From Anomaloglossus baeobatrachus (Eukaryota; Chordata; Amphibia; Anura; Aromobatidae), in contig NW_027442245.1 of the NCBI RefSeq assembly GCF_048569485.1, positions 62,001-126,000 on the forward strand: a DNA stretch of 64,000 bases. The letters are read 5' to 3'. The position numbers and the translations under genes were made by a program. Positions 12,525-22,772 of the stretch are shown one piece after another. The notes below the pieces were generated by a model. It did no database searches and was not told where the DNA came from. It saw nothing but the letters and a program-made list of their open reading frames with translations. Numbering within the stretch: the first letter of the stretch is position 1; each line of letters begins with the position of its first letter.

Positions 12525-13290
12525 GTGCCCATGAGAGTGTTGAACTGCGGAGAGCAAGAGATTAAGCTGCTCCGATTTGCCACCATTGATAAGCTGTTCT
12601 CAGTAGATACACATGCTATCCAAACAGCAGCATCCACCATTGCTTCAGCCCACCCATTCAGTGACAGCTCACCAAGTCAGCCAGAGGAGTGGTGTAAGGA
12701 ATTACACGTAGGCACTGACTCCACACCTTCACATCACAAGAAGGGGGTCTACAGGCTAGTGCAAGAATACGAGCAAGTCTTCAGCAAACATCCGCTAGAC
12801 TTTTGAAGAATAAAAGGGGTCAAACACTACATCCCCACAAGTGCACACCCACCCATCAAAGAGAGATATAAGCCAAAACTACCTGCACATTACCAGTGTA
12901 CCAAGGACATGTTGAGCAACATGAAGGAGGCTGGGGTTATCCGTGACAGTTGTAGCCTCTTGGCAGCTCCGTTGGTCCTGTTAAAGAAGAAGGACAGCAC
13001 CACTCCCCTGTATTGAGGAATAGCTAGCTGCATTGAGAACTGCAAATTATTTTTCTACCCTTGATCTCACTAGTCGCTATTGGCAAGTGTCCGTTGCTGA
13101 GGCAGACGGGAGAAGACCGCCTTTGCCACCCCGATGGGTCTCTGCGAGTTCAAAAGCATGCCCTTCGAGCTGTGCAATTTGCCAGGAACCTTCCAGAGGC
13201 TGATGGAATGCTGCTTGGACACGAAACTTTGAAACGGTACTGCTATACCTTTATGATGTTATTGTTTATTCTAAAGCAAACAAGATTTTA
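12525..13290 (+). pseudogene. Gypsy pol fragment B (left arm)
   Basis: A second, longer fossil of the same gypsy family. It includes EEWCKELHVGTDSTPSHHKK and YRLVQEYEQVFSKHPLDF upstream of the RT start. It then has the same RT stretch as fragment A and a decayed YLDD-region motif. It again passes directly into LINE sequence (about 13290). A and B are therefore direct repeats within the arm, about 2.6 kb apart. It is broken in several places. The mirror is at about 44200-44966. Confidence 0.8.
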
Positions 13291-13390
13291 GGGTGTATAA
13301 AAAGGGAGATTAGATCCGGTGATCCCAACGTATTGTTACCCCTCTATAAATCACTTGTAAGGCCACATCTGGAATATGGGGTAAAGTCCT
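13290..13390 (+). pseudogene. Short CR1-like LINE scrap after pol fragment B
   Basis: KILGCIKREIRSGDPNVLLP and LYKSLVRPHLEYG repeat the beginning of the LINE scrap at 10612. It shares the same junction bases (ACAAGATTTTAGGGTGTAT) with the preceding gypsy sequence. It stops near 13390, where integrase sequence on the other strand begins. The mirror is at about 44096-44200. Confidence 0.75.
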
Positions 13391-13646
13391 GAGCAGGTTG
13401 ATAACCATTGTTTGAGCATGGTAGGGTGTAGTGGCGCATCTTCCTGCATCGGTAAAAGCTGCAGAAGTCCTTGAAGATTTCCGCTTCAAAGGCTGTGCCT
13501 TGATCTGTGAGGACTCTCTCTGAGTAGCCATGAGGTCTGCATAAGTGTGCTTGGAAGACCTTCGCTGCAGTATGGGCCATTAGATCTTTGACTTGTACCA
13601 CAACCATAAATCTCGAGTAGTTGTCTACCATCGTAAGTGCATACGT
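13391..13646 (-). pseudogene. Gypsy integrase fragment fused to a SET exon (left copy)
   Basis: The minus strand reads TYALTMVDNYSRFMVVVQVK, then RVLTDQGTAFEAEIFKDF and AQT-type residues. This is the middle of a Ty3/gypsy integrase core, close to the integrase at 7790-8030. Upstream on the same strand it is joined without a gap to KMT5A-like coding sequence at about 13647. It is a fossil with few breaks. The mirror at 43842-44095 reads similarly. Confidence 0.8.
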
Positions 13647-13905
13647 GAGCTCGCCTCGATATTCTGCAACAAAACTCCCTTTTTCGATTTCAGTTTCAGC
13701 AAACACTCCTCTTCCTGTAGAAAATATTTATCATTACCTAAGACAGTCATTCTAATGCATGACAATATTAAGGCAATTTAGTTAAAACTTGTTTTAACTC
13801 ACCTTTAAGGGGATTGATGTATTTCATGGTCAATCCAGGTTTGTCAGTGATGGCACTGACATAATGTATGGCGTCTTTTTCGGGCGTTATCCTTTGCCTT
13901 TTCAT
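13647..13905 (-). pseudogene. KMT5A-like SET-domain gene fragment, two exons (left copy)
   Basis: Exon 1 (13905-13803) encodes MKRQRITPEKDAIHYVSAIT and then DKPGLTMKYINPLK. It ends AAAG at a GTGAGT donor. After an 88-base intron-like gap, exon 2 (13714-13647) follows a CTACAG acceptor and encodes GRGVFAETEIEKGSFVAEYR-GEL. This is the start of a SET domain (KGRGVFAxxxIxKGxFVxEYxGEL), as in KMT5A/SETD8-type histone H4 K20 methyltransferases. The catalytic and AdoMet-binding remainder (RFINHS, ELxxDY) is absent and replaced by integrase sequence. It is a captured gene piece and cannot be an active enzyme. Confidence 0.72.
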
Positions 13906-14316
13906 TGTGAAAATCCAGTTGCCTATATCAAAGCAAATTCTACTACTTGTAAAGTATGCAGAAAATGAAATGTAGAACATATAACATCAACTGCTTAGGA
14001 ACGCATCATAGGTTAGTACTTAAAAGGATATTGTCATGTTCTAGTCATAATGCAAGCTGGACATTTTTCATGTTACCCTGTAATCGCCGGCCTGTTCTAA
14101 TGCTCACAAGCCAAGATATAGGCTCAGCTGCTAAGGCTTCCCTCTGCCTTCTGAATGAAACTTGAATATGTCTGGGTCACTGTGTATATAGCAGGTGCTC
14201 AGAAAAAATAAGAGTCAATTCAATAGAAATAGCTCTGGCACACTATAGTGATCAATAACGTAAGAAAAGAACTCTTGGAATGCTGAAAATTCTTTATTTG
14301 TGCAAAAGGATAATTC

Positions 14317-14355
14317 ATCCAACGTTTCGACCTTGTTTTTAGGTCTTTATCAAGG
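14317..14355 (-). ncRNA. Hammerhead-ribozyme-like motif (left copy, degenerate)
   Basis: The minus strand reads CTTGATAAAGACCT, a loop, then AGGTCGAAACG. It resembles the hammerhead core CUGAUGA, a stem II (GACCU/AGGUC, 5 bp) and GAAA. The CUGAUGA box carries two changes and no clear stem I or III was found, so activity is doubtful. The mirror is at 43133-43169. Confidence 0.4.
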
Positions 14356-14914
14356 ATAAAGTTATCTAAGATCATAAAGGGTTACAAAACCATATAAACA
14401 CGTAATTAGTACATAGTACAACATAACAGTACAATATATTGCTACTTGAGAGTACAATGGGTCAAATGACCATGATGCACATACAAAAAATTTTTCCAAA
14501 GCCATAGTGAAAACATTTGTACTGAGGAAAGAAAATTTCCACATGACCTATCTGGAGAAACATTCTGGATCAAACAACCAAAAATAGTCAAGCAGGTAAA
14601 TACACACCTATATGGATAACAGGATGATATGTGTTCAATTGTATAGCGTCATTGCCATTAAGGTACAAATGGAAAACTTGCAATCCTATATAGTGAAGGA
14701 AATGAACACATATCATATCAAAGAACACAGGAACATGGGTGTGAGAAAAACCTCAATGTTTATACTTTGTTCTTTATAATGGTGTGAACATGTATATGTC
14801 TCAGTACCTTATGCACTTGAGAATTCTAGTGAGTAGATCATGAAAGCCTATTTCAGAACTGGAATCGGTAAATAATTGTAGGTGGAATCTAAATGAAAAG
14901 ATGGTACAAGTGTT

Positions 14915-14922
14915 ATCATGAC
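14915..14922. repeat. 8-bp target-site duplication of hAT-1, left
   Basis: ATCATGAC is repeated at 31336-31343. The palindrome's other arm has it only once (42566-42573, reverse strand). Eight bases is the standard hAT target duplication. Confidence 0.93.
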
Positions 14923-15189
14923 TAGAGATGAGCGAACCGGTCGCGGTTCGGCTCGAGGTTGGTTCGCCGAACGGACCTCCCGTTCGAGTTCGGTTCGTCG
15001 AACGTTCGACGAACCGAACTCGAGCCAATAGGAAACAATGGCAGGCAATCACAAACACAGAAAAACACCTAGAAAACACCCTCAAAGGTGTCCTAAAGGT
15101 GACAAACAACTCAAACACATTGGAAAGTGACAAGGACATATACTCATGCGAAAACAAAACAGCTGGACAAGGAAAAAGAGGAGGACACA
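14923..15189 (+). repeat. Left terminus of hAT-1 with subterminal palindrome
   Basis: It starts with TAGAGATGAGCGAACC. The core 14985-15022 is a perfect 38-bp palindrome made of GTTCG/CGAAC motifs, and further GTTCG copies lie at about 14945-14985. Clustered subterminal motifs are where hAT transposases are known to bind. That role is inferred here. Confidence 0.75.
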
Positions 15190-15412
15190 CAGATATATGA
15201 GTATATGCAAGGAAACATCGATTCCATTAATGTGCAACTTGAGCCCTGCTCATTCTTGGCTTCCAATCTTGATAAATTGCCTGAGCTCGCCACGTACGTC
15301 TTGGGGATCTTGTCGTGTCCTGCAGCCAGCGTTCTCTCGGAACCTGTCTTCAGTGCTGCTGTGGGTCTGCTGGCAGATAAGCACACGTGTCTGTCCACTG
15401 ACAATGTGGACA
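15190..15412 (+). pseudogene. hAT transposase C-terminal fragment leading into the array
   Basis: The translation includes IYEYMQGNIDSINVQLEPCS, then LGILSCPAASVLSEPVFSAA and LADKHTCLSTDNVD. This is the hAT dimerisation domain (hATC), also present at 22290-22520 in the full copy. It shows more substitutions than that copy, for example SEP where SER is usual. It runs in frame into the first 220-bp unit, so the array grew from the end of a transposase gene. No upstream domains are present. Confidence 0.85.
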
Positions 15413-18400
15413 TGGCTCTCAGAGGACTTTTCTTCCCCTGGGTCAGCCAGGGGACGGGAAAGGCACGCGTATTTTTGAGAGTGCTTCATGCAAAGCATCT
15501 TTTTCTTTTTCAAAAGGGAGCTCAACCGATGCCAGTCAAGTGGGGTGTGTGTGGCCCAGTGAGTGGAAACGAGGGAGACTGTGGTTGGAGTCCCCTCGCT
15601 GTGTCTCTAAAAGAACCAAGATGAACAAGTCATGGCTCTCAGAGGACTTTTCTTCCCCTGGGTCAGCCAGGGGACGGGAAAGGCACGCGTATTTTTGAGA
15701 GTGCTTCATGCAAAGCATCTTTTTCTTTTTCAAAAGGGAGCTCAACCGATGCCAGTCAAGTGGGGTGTGTGTGGCCCAGTGAGTGGAAACGAGGGAGACT
15801 GTGGTTGGAGTCCCCTCGCTGTGTCTCTAAAAGAACCAAGATGAACAAGTCATGGCTCTCAGAGGACTTTTCTTCCCCTGGGTCAGCCAGGGGACGGGAA
15901 AGGCACGCGTATTTTTGAGAGTGCTTCATGCAAAGCATCTTTTTCTTTTTCAAAAGGGAGCTCAACCGATGCCAGTCAAGTGGGGTGTGTGTGGCCCAGT
16001 GAGTGGAAACGAGGGAGACTGTGGTTGGAGTCCCCTCGCTGTGTCTCTAAAAGAACCAAGATGAACAAGTCATGGCTCTCAGAGGACTTTTCTTCCCCTG
16101 GGTCAGCCAGGGGACGGGAAAGGCACGCGTATTTTTGAGAGTGCTTCATGCAAAGCATCTTTTTCTTTTTCAAAAGGGAGCTCAACCGATGCCAGTCAAG
16201 TGGGGTGTGTGTGGCCCAGTGAGTGGCAACGAGGGAGACTGTGGTTGGAGTCCCCTCGCTGTGTCTCTAAAAGAACCAAGATGAACAAGTCATGGCTCTC
16301 AGAGGACTTTTCTTCCCCTGGGTCAGCCAGGGGACGGGAAAGGCACGCGTATTTTTGAGAGTGCTTCATGCAAAGCATCTTTTTCTTTTTCAAAAGGGAG
16401 CTCAACCGATGCCAGTCAAGTGGGGTGTGTGTGGCCCAGTGAGTGGCAACGAGGGAGACTGTGGTTGAAGTCCCCTCGCTGTGTCTCTAAAAGAACCAAG
16501 ATGAACAAGTCATGGCTCTCAGAGGACTTTTCTTCCCCTGGGTCAGCCAGGGGACGGGAAAGGCACGCGTATTTTTGAGAGTGCTTCATGCAAAGCATCT
16601 TTTTCTTTTTCAAAAGGGAGCTCAACCGATGCCAGTCAAGTGGGGTGTGTGTGGCCCAGTGAGTGGCAACGAGGGAGACTGTGGTTGGAGTCCCCTCGCT
16701 GTGTCTCTAAAAGAACCAAGATGAACAAGTCATGGCTCTCAGAGGACTTTTCTTCCCCTGGGTCAGCCAGGGGACGGGAAAGGCACGCGTATTTTTGAGA
16801 GTGCTTCATGCAAAGCATCTTTTTCTTTTTCAAAAGGGAGCTCAACCGATGCCAGTCAAGTGGGGTGTGTGTGGCCCAGTGAGTGGCAACGAGGGAGACT
16901 GTGGTTGGAGTCCCCTCGCTGTGTCTCTAAAAGAACCAAGATGAACAAGTCATGGCTCTCAGAGGACTTTTCTTCCCCTGGGTCAGCCAGGGGACGGGAA
17001 AGGCACGCGTATTTTTGAGAGTGCTTCATGCAAAGCATCTTTTTCTTTTTCAAAAGGGAGCTCAACCGATGCCAGTCAAGTGGGGTGTGTGTGGCCCAGT
17101 GAGTGGCAACGAGGGAGACTGTGGTTGGAGTCCCCTCGCTGTGTCTCTAAAAGAACCAAGATGAACAAGTCATGGCTCTCAGAGGACTTTTCTTCCCCTG
17201 GGTCAGCCAGGGGACGGGAAAGGCACGCGTATTTTTGAGAGTGCTTCATGCAAAGCATCTTTTTTCTTTTTCAAAAGGGAGCTCAACCGATGCCAGTCAA
17301 GTGGGGTGTGTGTGGCCCAGTGAGTGGCAACGAGGGAGACTGTGGTTGGAGTCCCCTCGCTGTGTCTCTAAAAGAACCAAGATGAACAAGTCATGGCTCT
17401 CAGAGGACTTTTCTTCCCCTGGGTCAGCCAGGGGACGGGAAAGGCACGCGTATTTTTGAGAGTGCTTCATGCAAAGCATCTTTTTCTTTTTCAAAAGGGA
17501 GCTCAACCGATGCCAGTCAAGTGGGGTGTGTGTGGCCCAGTGAGTGGCAACGAGGGAGACTGTGGTTGGAGTCCCCTCGCTGTGTCTCTAAAAGAACCAA
17601 GATGAACAAGTCATGGCTCTCAGAGGACTTTTCTTCCCCTGGGTCAGCCAGGGGACGGGAAAGGCACGCGTATTTTTGAGAGTGCTTCATGCAAAGCATC
17701 TTTTTCTTTTTCAAAAGGGAGCTCAACCGATGCCAGTCAAGTGGGGTGTGTGTGGCCCAGTGAGTGGCAACGAGGGAGACTGTGGTTGGAGTCCCCTCGC
17801 TGTGTCTCTAAAAGAACCAAGATGAACAAGTCATGGCTCTCAGAGGACTTTTCTTCCCCTGGGTCAGCCAGGGGACGGGAAAGGCACGCGTATTTTTGAG
17901 AGTGCTTCATGCAAAGCATCTTTTTCTTTTTCAAAAGGGAGCTCAACCGATGCCAGTCAAGTGGGGTGTGTGTGGCCCAGTGAGTGGCAACGAGGGAGAC
18001 TGTGGTTGGAGTCCCCTCGCTGTGTCTCTAAAAGAACCAAGATGAACAAGTCATGGCTCTCAGAGGACTTTTCTTCCCCTGGGTCAGCCAGGGGACGGGA
18101 AAGGCACGCGTATTTTTGAGAGTGCTTCATGCAAAGCATCTTTTTCTTTTTCAAAAGGGAGCTCAACCGATGCCAGTCAAGTGGGGTGTGTGTGGCCCAG
18201 TGAGTGGAAACGAGGGAGACTGTGGTTGGAGTCCCCTCGCTGTGTCTCTAAAAGAACCAAGATGAACAAGTCATGGCTCTCAGAGGACTTTTCTTCCCCT
18301 GTGTCAGCCAGGGGACAGGAAAGGCACGCGTATTTTTGAGAGTGCTTCATGCAAAGCATCTTTTTCTTTTTCAAAAGGGAGCTCAACCGATGCCAGTCAA

Positions 18401-19345
18401 GTGGGGTGTGTGTGGCCCAGTGAGTGGAAACGAGGGAGACTGTGGTTGGAGTCCCCTCGCTGTGTCTCTAAAAGAACCAAGATGAACAAGTCATGGCTCT
18501 CAGAGGACTTTTCTTCCCCTGGGTCAGCCAGGGGACGGGAAAGGCACGCGTATTTTTGAGAGTGCTTCATGCAAAGCATCTTTTTCTTTTTCAAAAGGGA
18601 GCTCAACCGATGCCAGTCAAGTGGGGTGTGTGTGGCCCAGTGAGTGGCAACGAGGGAGACTGTGGTTGGAGTCCCCTCGCTGTGTCTCTAAAAGAACCAA
18701 GATGAACAAGTCATGGCTCTCAGAGGACTTTTCTTCCCCTGGGTCAGCCAGGGGACGGGAAAGGCACGCGTATTTTTGAGAGTGCTTCATGCAAAGCATC
18801 TTTTTCTTTTTCAAAAGGGAGCTCAACCGATGCCAGTCAAGTGGGGTGTGTGTGGCCCAGTGAGTGGCAACGAGGGAGACTGTGGTTGGAGTCCCCTCGC
18901 TGTGTCTCTAAAAGAACCAAGATGAACAAGTCATGGCTCTCAGAGGACTTTTCTTCCCCTGGGTCAGCCAGGGGACGGGAAAGGCACGCGTATTTTTGAG
19001 AGTGCTTCATGCAAAGCATCTTTTTCTTTTTCAAAAGGGAGCTCAACCGATGCCAGTCAAGTGGGGTGTGTGTGGCCCAGTGAGTGGCAACGAGGGAGAC
19101 TGTGGTTGGAGTCCCCTCGCTGTGTCTCTAAAAGAACCAAGATGAACAAGTCATGGCTCTCAGAGGACTTTTCTTCCCCTGGGTCAGCCAGGGGACGGGA
19201 AAGGCACGCGTATTTTTGAGAGTGCTTCATGCAAAGCATCTTTTTCTTTTTCAAAAGGGAGCTCAACCGATGCCAGTCAAGTGGGGTGTGTGTGGCCCAG
19301 TGAGTGGCAACGAGGGAGACTGTGGTTGGAGTCCCCTCGCTGTGT
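15413..19345 (+). repeat. 220-bp tandem array, 18 units, derived from transposase 3' end
   Basis: Units start at ATGGCTCTCAGAGG every 220 bases (15413, 15633, 15853 and on). One unit near 17260 is one base longer. The last unit is cut at 19345. Neighbouring units are almost identical. One marker site (GTGGAAAC or GTGGCAAC) falls in blocks, with units 1-3 and about 13-14 of the first type. Each unit ends AAGATGAACAAGTCATGG, which continues as MNKSW plus a decayed tail. This aligns with the stop-codon region and 3' UTR of the transposase at 22520-22750. The 69-70 residue open frames on both strands are a by-product of repetition. Confidence 0.96.
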
Positions 19346-19459
19346 TATACATGCTTTTAGAAGGGCATGACATGGCTTGGAGGTTGACTTTCATAAAATG
19401 CAAACTGTTGGCTACCAAAATGCTGCCTTTCCAACAACTGTGGTTATAGGCAATGAGGA
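19346..19459 (+). pseudogene. Short transposase scrap between array and main gene
   Basis: RLTFIKCKLLATKMLPFQ resembles RLTLSLCKLLATEMLPFR in the main transposase (about 20350-20400), so a further small transposase piece sits at the array edge. It ends in a stop near 19449. Confidence 0.6.
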
Positions 19460-22400
19460 ACATACTGATGAAGATGAGACGCAGATACCCGATTAGGATG
19501 ACAACTTAAATATTCGGTCAGGGCAAGAAGAGGCTCGGTCTGAGGGGGAGGGTAGTGCAAACACAACAATTGATGATGAAGTTCTAGATCCCACCTACTG
19601 TCAACCCCCAGTCAGGCACTCGAGGAGGTCAACAGAGGCGGTGGAGGAGGATGCAACCGACGACGAAATTACCTTGCGCCTTCCTGGACAGAGTCGGAGC
19701 ACTGGTAGCACGTCTACAACTGCATCCTCAGCCACCACTCTGCCTATGAGCATTATTCGGGGTGCATCAACAGGTCGCATGGCCTCTAAGCCTTGCCTAG
19801 CCTGTTCCTTTTTTGACATAGAAAAAGATCGCCCAAATCATGTGATATGTAAAATTTGTCATGATTCTCTTAGTAGAGGTCAAAACCTCAGCAGTTTGAC
19901 AACTTCTTCCATGAATCGTCACATGAATAAATATCATAGGTCCCGGTGGGAAGCTCACTGTGCTGCAATGCGGCCTAGCGGAGCGAACCATCCACCGCCC
20001 GCCCCTTCCAGTGCATCCGCGCGCTCTTCATCTTCTAGGACTGTGGGGACAGCTGTCACACCTGTTTTTCCACGCAAAACTTCCACCACTGTAACCGCAA
20101 CAGGCAGTTTGCTTGGTAGGTCGTCAGTTGGTTTGGAAGGGGAAACAAGTGAGTGTGTACAGCTCTCTCAGACATCGATAGCACCTACGTTGGATGAAGG
20201 CAACATCATGTCTCCGCCTGCACTTTCCTCACAAACCTGCATTTTTCCAGGGACACCCTACTCAACACCGTCTACACACAGCAGCCAGATCTCTGTCCCT
20301 CAGATGTGGTCAAATAAAAGGCCACTTCCTCCGACCCATGACAAAGCTAAGAGGTTGACTCTATCCCTCTGTAAGCTGTTGGCTACCGAAATGCTGCCTT
20401 TCCGCCTAGTGGACACACAGGATTTTAGAGACCTTATGTCTGTCGCTGTGCCCCAGTACCAGATGCCTAGTCGCCACTACTTCTCTAAGAAAGGTGTGCC
20501 CGCGCTACACCAGCATGTCGCACACAACATCACCGCTTCCTTGAGAAACTCTGTGTGTGAACGGGTGCATTTCACCACCGATACTTGGACCAGTAAGCAT
20601 GGACAGGGACGTTACATGTCGCTGACTGGGCACTCGGTAACTATGTTGATAGATGGTGAAGGGTCTGCTGCACAAGTCTTGCCGTCCCCACGACTTGTGT
20701 GTCAATCCTCTGTCTGTCCAAGTTCCGCCACTGCTTCTGCATCCTCCACCTCATCTGGGTCCTCCACCTCCGCCCCAAGCCTGCCTGGTCAGGCCACCAG
20801 CGTTCTCACTGCGCAGAAGGAATCACGCACCCCTCATTACTATGCTGGCAGCAGAGCGCAACGGCATCAGGCGGTCTTTAGCTTGACATGTCTTGGGAAT
20901 AAGAGTCACACAGCTGAGGAGTTGTGGTCAGCTCTGCGGTCCGAGTTTAATAAATGGTTGTCTCCACTCAACCTGCAGCCTGGTAAGGCCGTGTGCGACA
21001 ATGCTGCAAACCTGGGTGCGGCCCTTCGCCTGGGCAAGGTGACACACGTGCCTTGTATGGCTCACGTGTTGAACCTTGTTGTCCAGCAATTTTTAACACA
21101 CTATCCCGGCCTAGATGGCCTTCTGACCAGGGCACGTAAACTGTCTGCAGTGCTCACTTCCGCCGTTCAACCGCCGCAGCTGAGCGACTTGCATCGCTCC
21201 AGAAGTCTTTCGGCCTGCCGGTTCATCGCCTGAAATGCGATGTGGCGACACGCTGGAATTCAACTCTCCACATGTTACAGCGACTGTGGCAGCACCGGCG
21301 AGCCCTGGTGCAATACGTCATGATGGGCCAACGAGATGCAGAAGTGGGGCAGATCACCCTGATGGAGTGATCTCAGATCAAGGACCTATGCACCGTTCTG
21401 CACAGTTTCGACATGGCGACGAATATGTTTAGCGCTGACAATGCCATTATCAGCATGACGATTACAGTCATTTACATGCTGGAGCACACGCTAAACACTA
21501 TTCGGAGTCAGGGGGTGGGACAACAGGAAGGGGAGGAACTACAGGAGGATTCATATGCGCAAGACACAACAACATCACCAAGGTCCAGACGTTCATCATC
21601 ACCAACGCGGCAGGCATGGGACCATGGGGGACAGGGATCAACAAGGGCGCATGGTAGCAGGCGAGATGTTGAGGAAGGTGCAGGAGGACATGAAGATATG
21701 GAGGACGAACTGTCCATGGACATGGAAGACTCAGCGGATGAGGGAGACCTTGGTCAAAATTCAGTTGAAAGAGGTTGGGGGGAGATGTCAGAGGAAGAAA
21801 GAACGGTTAGCACCTCTATGCCACAAACACAGCGTGGACTTGGTCCGCATGGCTGCGCAAGACACATGAGTGCCTTCTTGTTGCACTACCTCCAACATGA
21901 CCCTCGGATTGTCAAAATTAGAAGTGATGATGACTACTGGCTTGCCACACTATTAGATCCCCGGGACAAGTCCAAATTTTGTGACATAATTCCACCCATA
22001 GAAAGGGACGCACGTATGCTGGAGTATCAGCATAAGCTGTTACTCGATCTTAGCTCGGCTTTTACACCAAACAACCGTGCAGGTGAAGGGAGTGATTCTC
22101 CCAGTTGTAACTTGACAAACATGGGACGGCATCGTCATCTTCAACAGTCTACCCGTACCAGTAGGACCGTATCTGGTGCTGGTAACAGCAATTTTATGGA
22201 ATATTTTCATAATTTTTTTAGACCCTCCTTTGCAAGGCCACCAGAGACAACAAGTCTGACACATAGTCAACGGATGGAGAGGATGATACAGGAGTATCTC
22301 GAAATGAACATCGATGCAATGACTTTGCAAATGGAGCCTTGCTCCTTTTGGGCTTCAAATCTAGAAAAATTGACAGAGCTCTCCAGTTACGCCTTGGAGA

Positions 22401-22585
22401 TTTTGTCGTGTGCAGCTGCCAGCGTTGTCTCTGAACGTGTCTTCTTCAGTGCTGCTGGGTGTGTGCTGACAGATAAGCGCACGCGTCTGTCCAGTGACAA
22501 TGTGGACACACTGACGTTCATCAAAATGAACAAGTCATGGATCCAGAAGGAATTTACTACCCCTGTGTCATCCTGGGGAGAGTAA
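19460..22585 (+). pseudogene. hAT transposase (BED finger, RNase H-like core, hATC), broken
   Basis: It cuts and pastes the hAT element. An acidic, Ser/Thr-rich N-terminus precedes a BED zinc finger with CKIC and HMNKYH (about 19840-19935). The first catalytic Asp is in HFTTDTWTSKHGQG (about 20570-20605). The second is in VCDNAANLGAAL (about 20993-21028), followed by the CxxH feature HVPCMAHVLNLV (about 21047-21082). The hATC domain with SYALEILSC, SERVFFSAAG and RTRLSSDNVD lies at about 22385-22500, ending MNKSWIQKEF before a stop at 22585. One frame change lies between about 21150 and 21210, and a TGA at 21368-21370 replaces a Trp codon. The start codon is not certain. The upstream in-frame region has a stop near 19495, and a valine codon opens the longest frame at 19641. 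Confidence 0.9.
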
Positions 22586-22772
22586 ATGCTTGTGGATTTG
22601 GAATGTGCTTGATGCAAATCAAAACATCCTGTTTGCAACTAGGGCACAAGTGCTGCCACTGATGGGGTGTCTGTGTGCCCAATGTTGGGAAAAAAGGTAG
22701 ACTCCGCTTGGAGTAACCCTTGCTTGATGTGTTTTTTAAAAATGATACAAGATGAACAGATCTGAAGGCAAG
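22586..22772 (+). other. 3' UTR of the main hAT transposase
   Basis: This aligns loosely with the non-coding part of the 220-bp unit (CTTGATGCAAATCAAAA, GGGGTGTCTGTGTGCCCA, TACAAGATGAACAG). It therefore shows what a single ancestral unit looked like before amplification. Confidence 0.65.

Larger units (their letters stand above)
13906..14922. other. Penelope-like 3' region or similar, left arm
   Basis: AT-rich sequence with no convincing coding content. It carries a hammerhead-like motif on the minus strand (14317-14355), with AATAAAG-type sequence close by in the mirror copy (43185-43200). That layout resembles Penelope-like element ends. The last eight bases (14915-14922, ATCATGAC) are one copy of the hAT-1 target duplication. 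The mirror is at 42566-43582. Confidence 0.4.

Noticed and set aside
15632-19145. 69- and 70-residue open frames on both strands of the 220-bp array
   Set aside because: Identical by repetition. 220 is not a multiple of three, so they restart per unit. The only meaningful coding relic is the short MNKSW tail in another frame.
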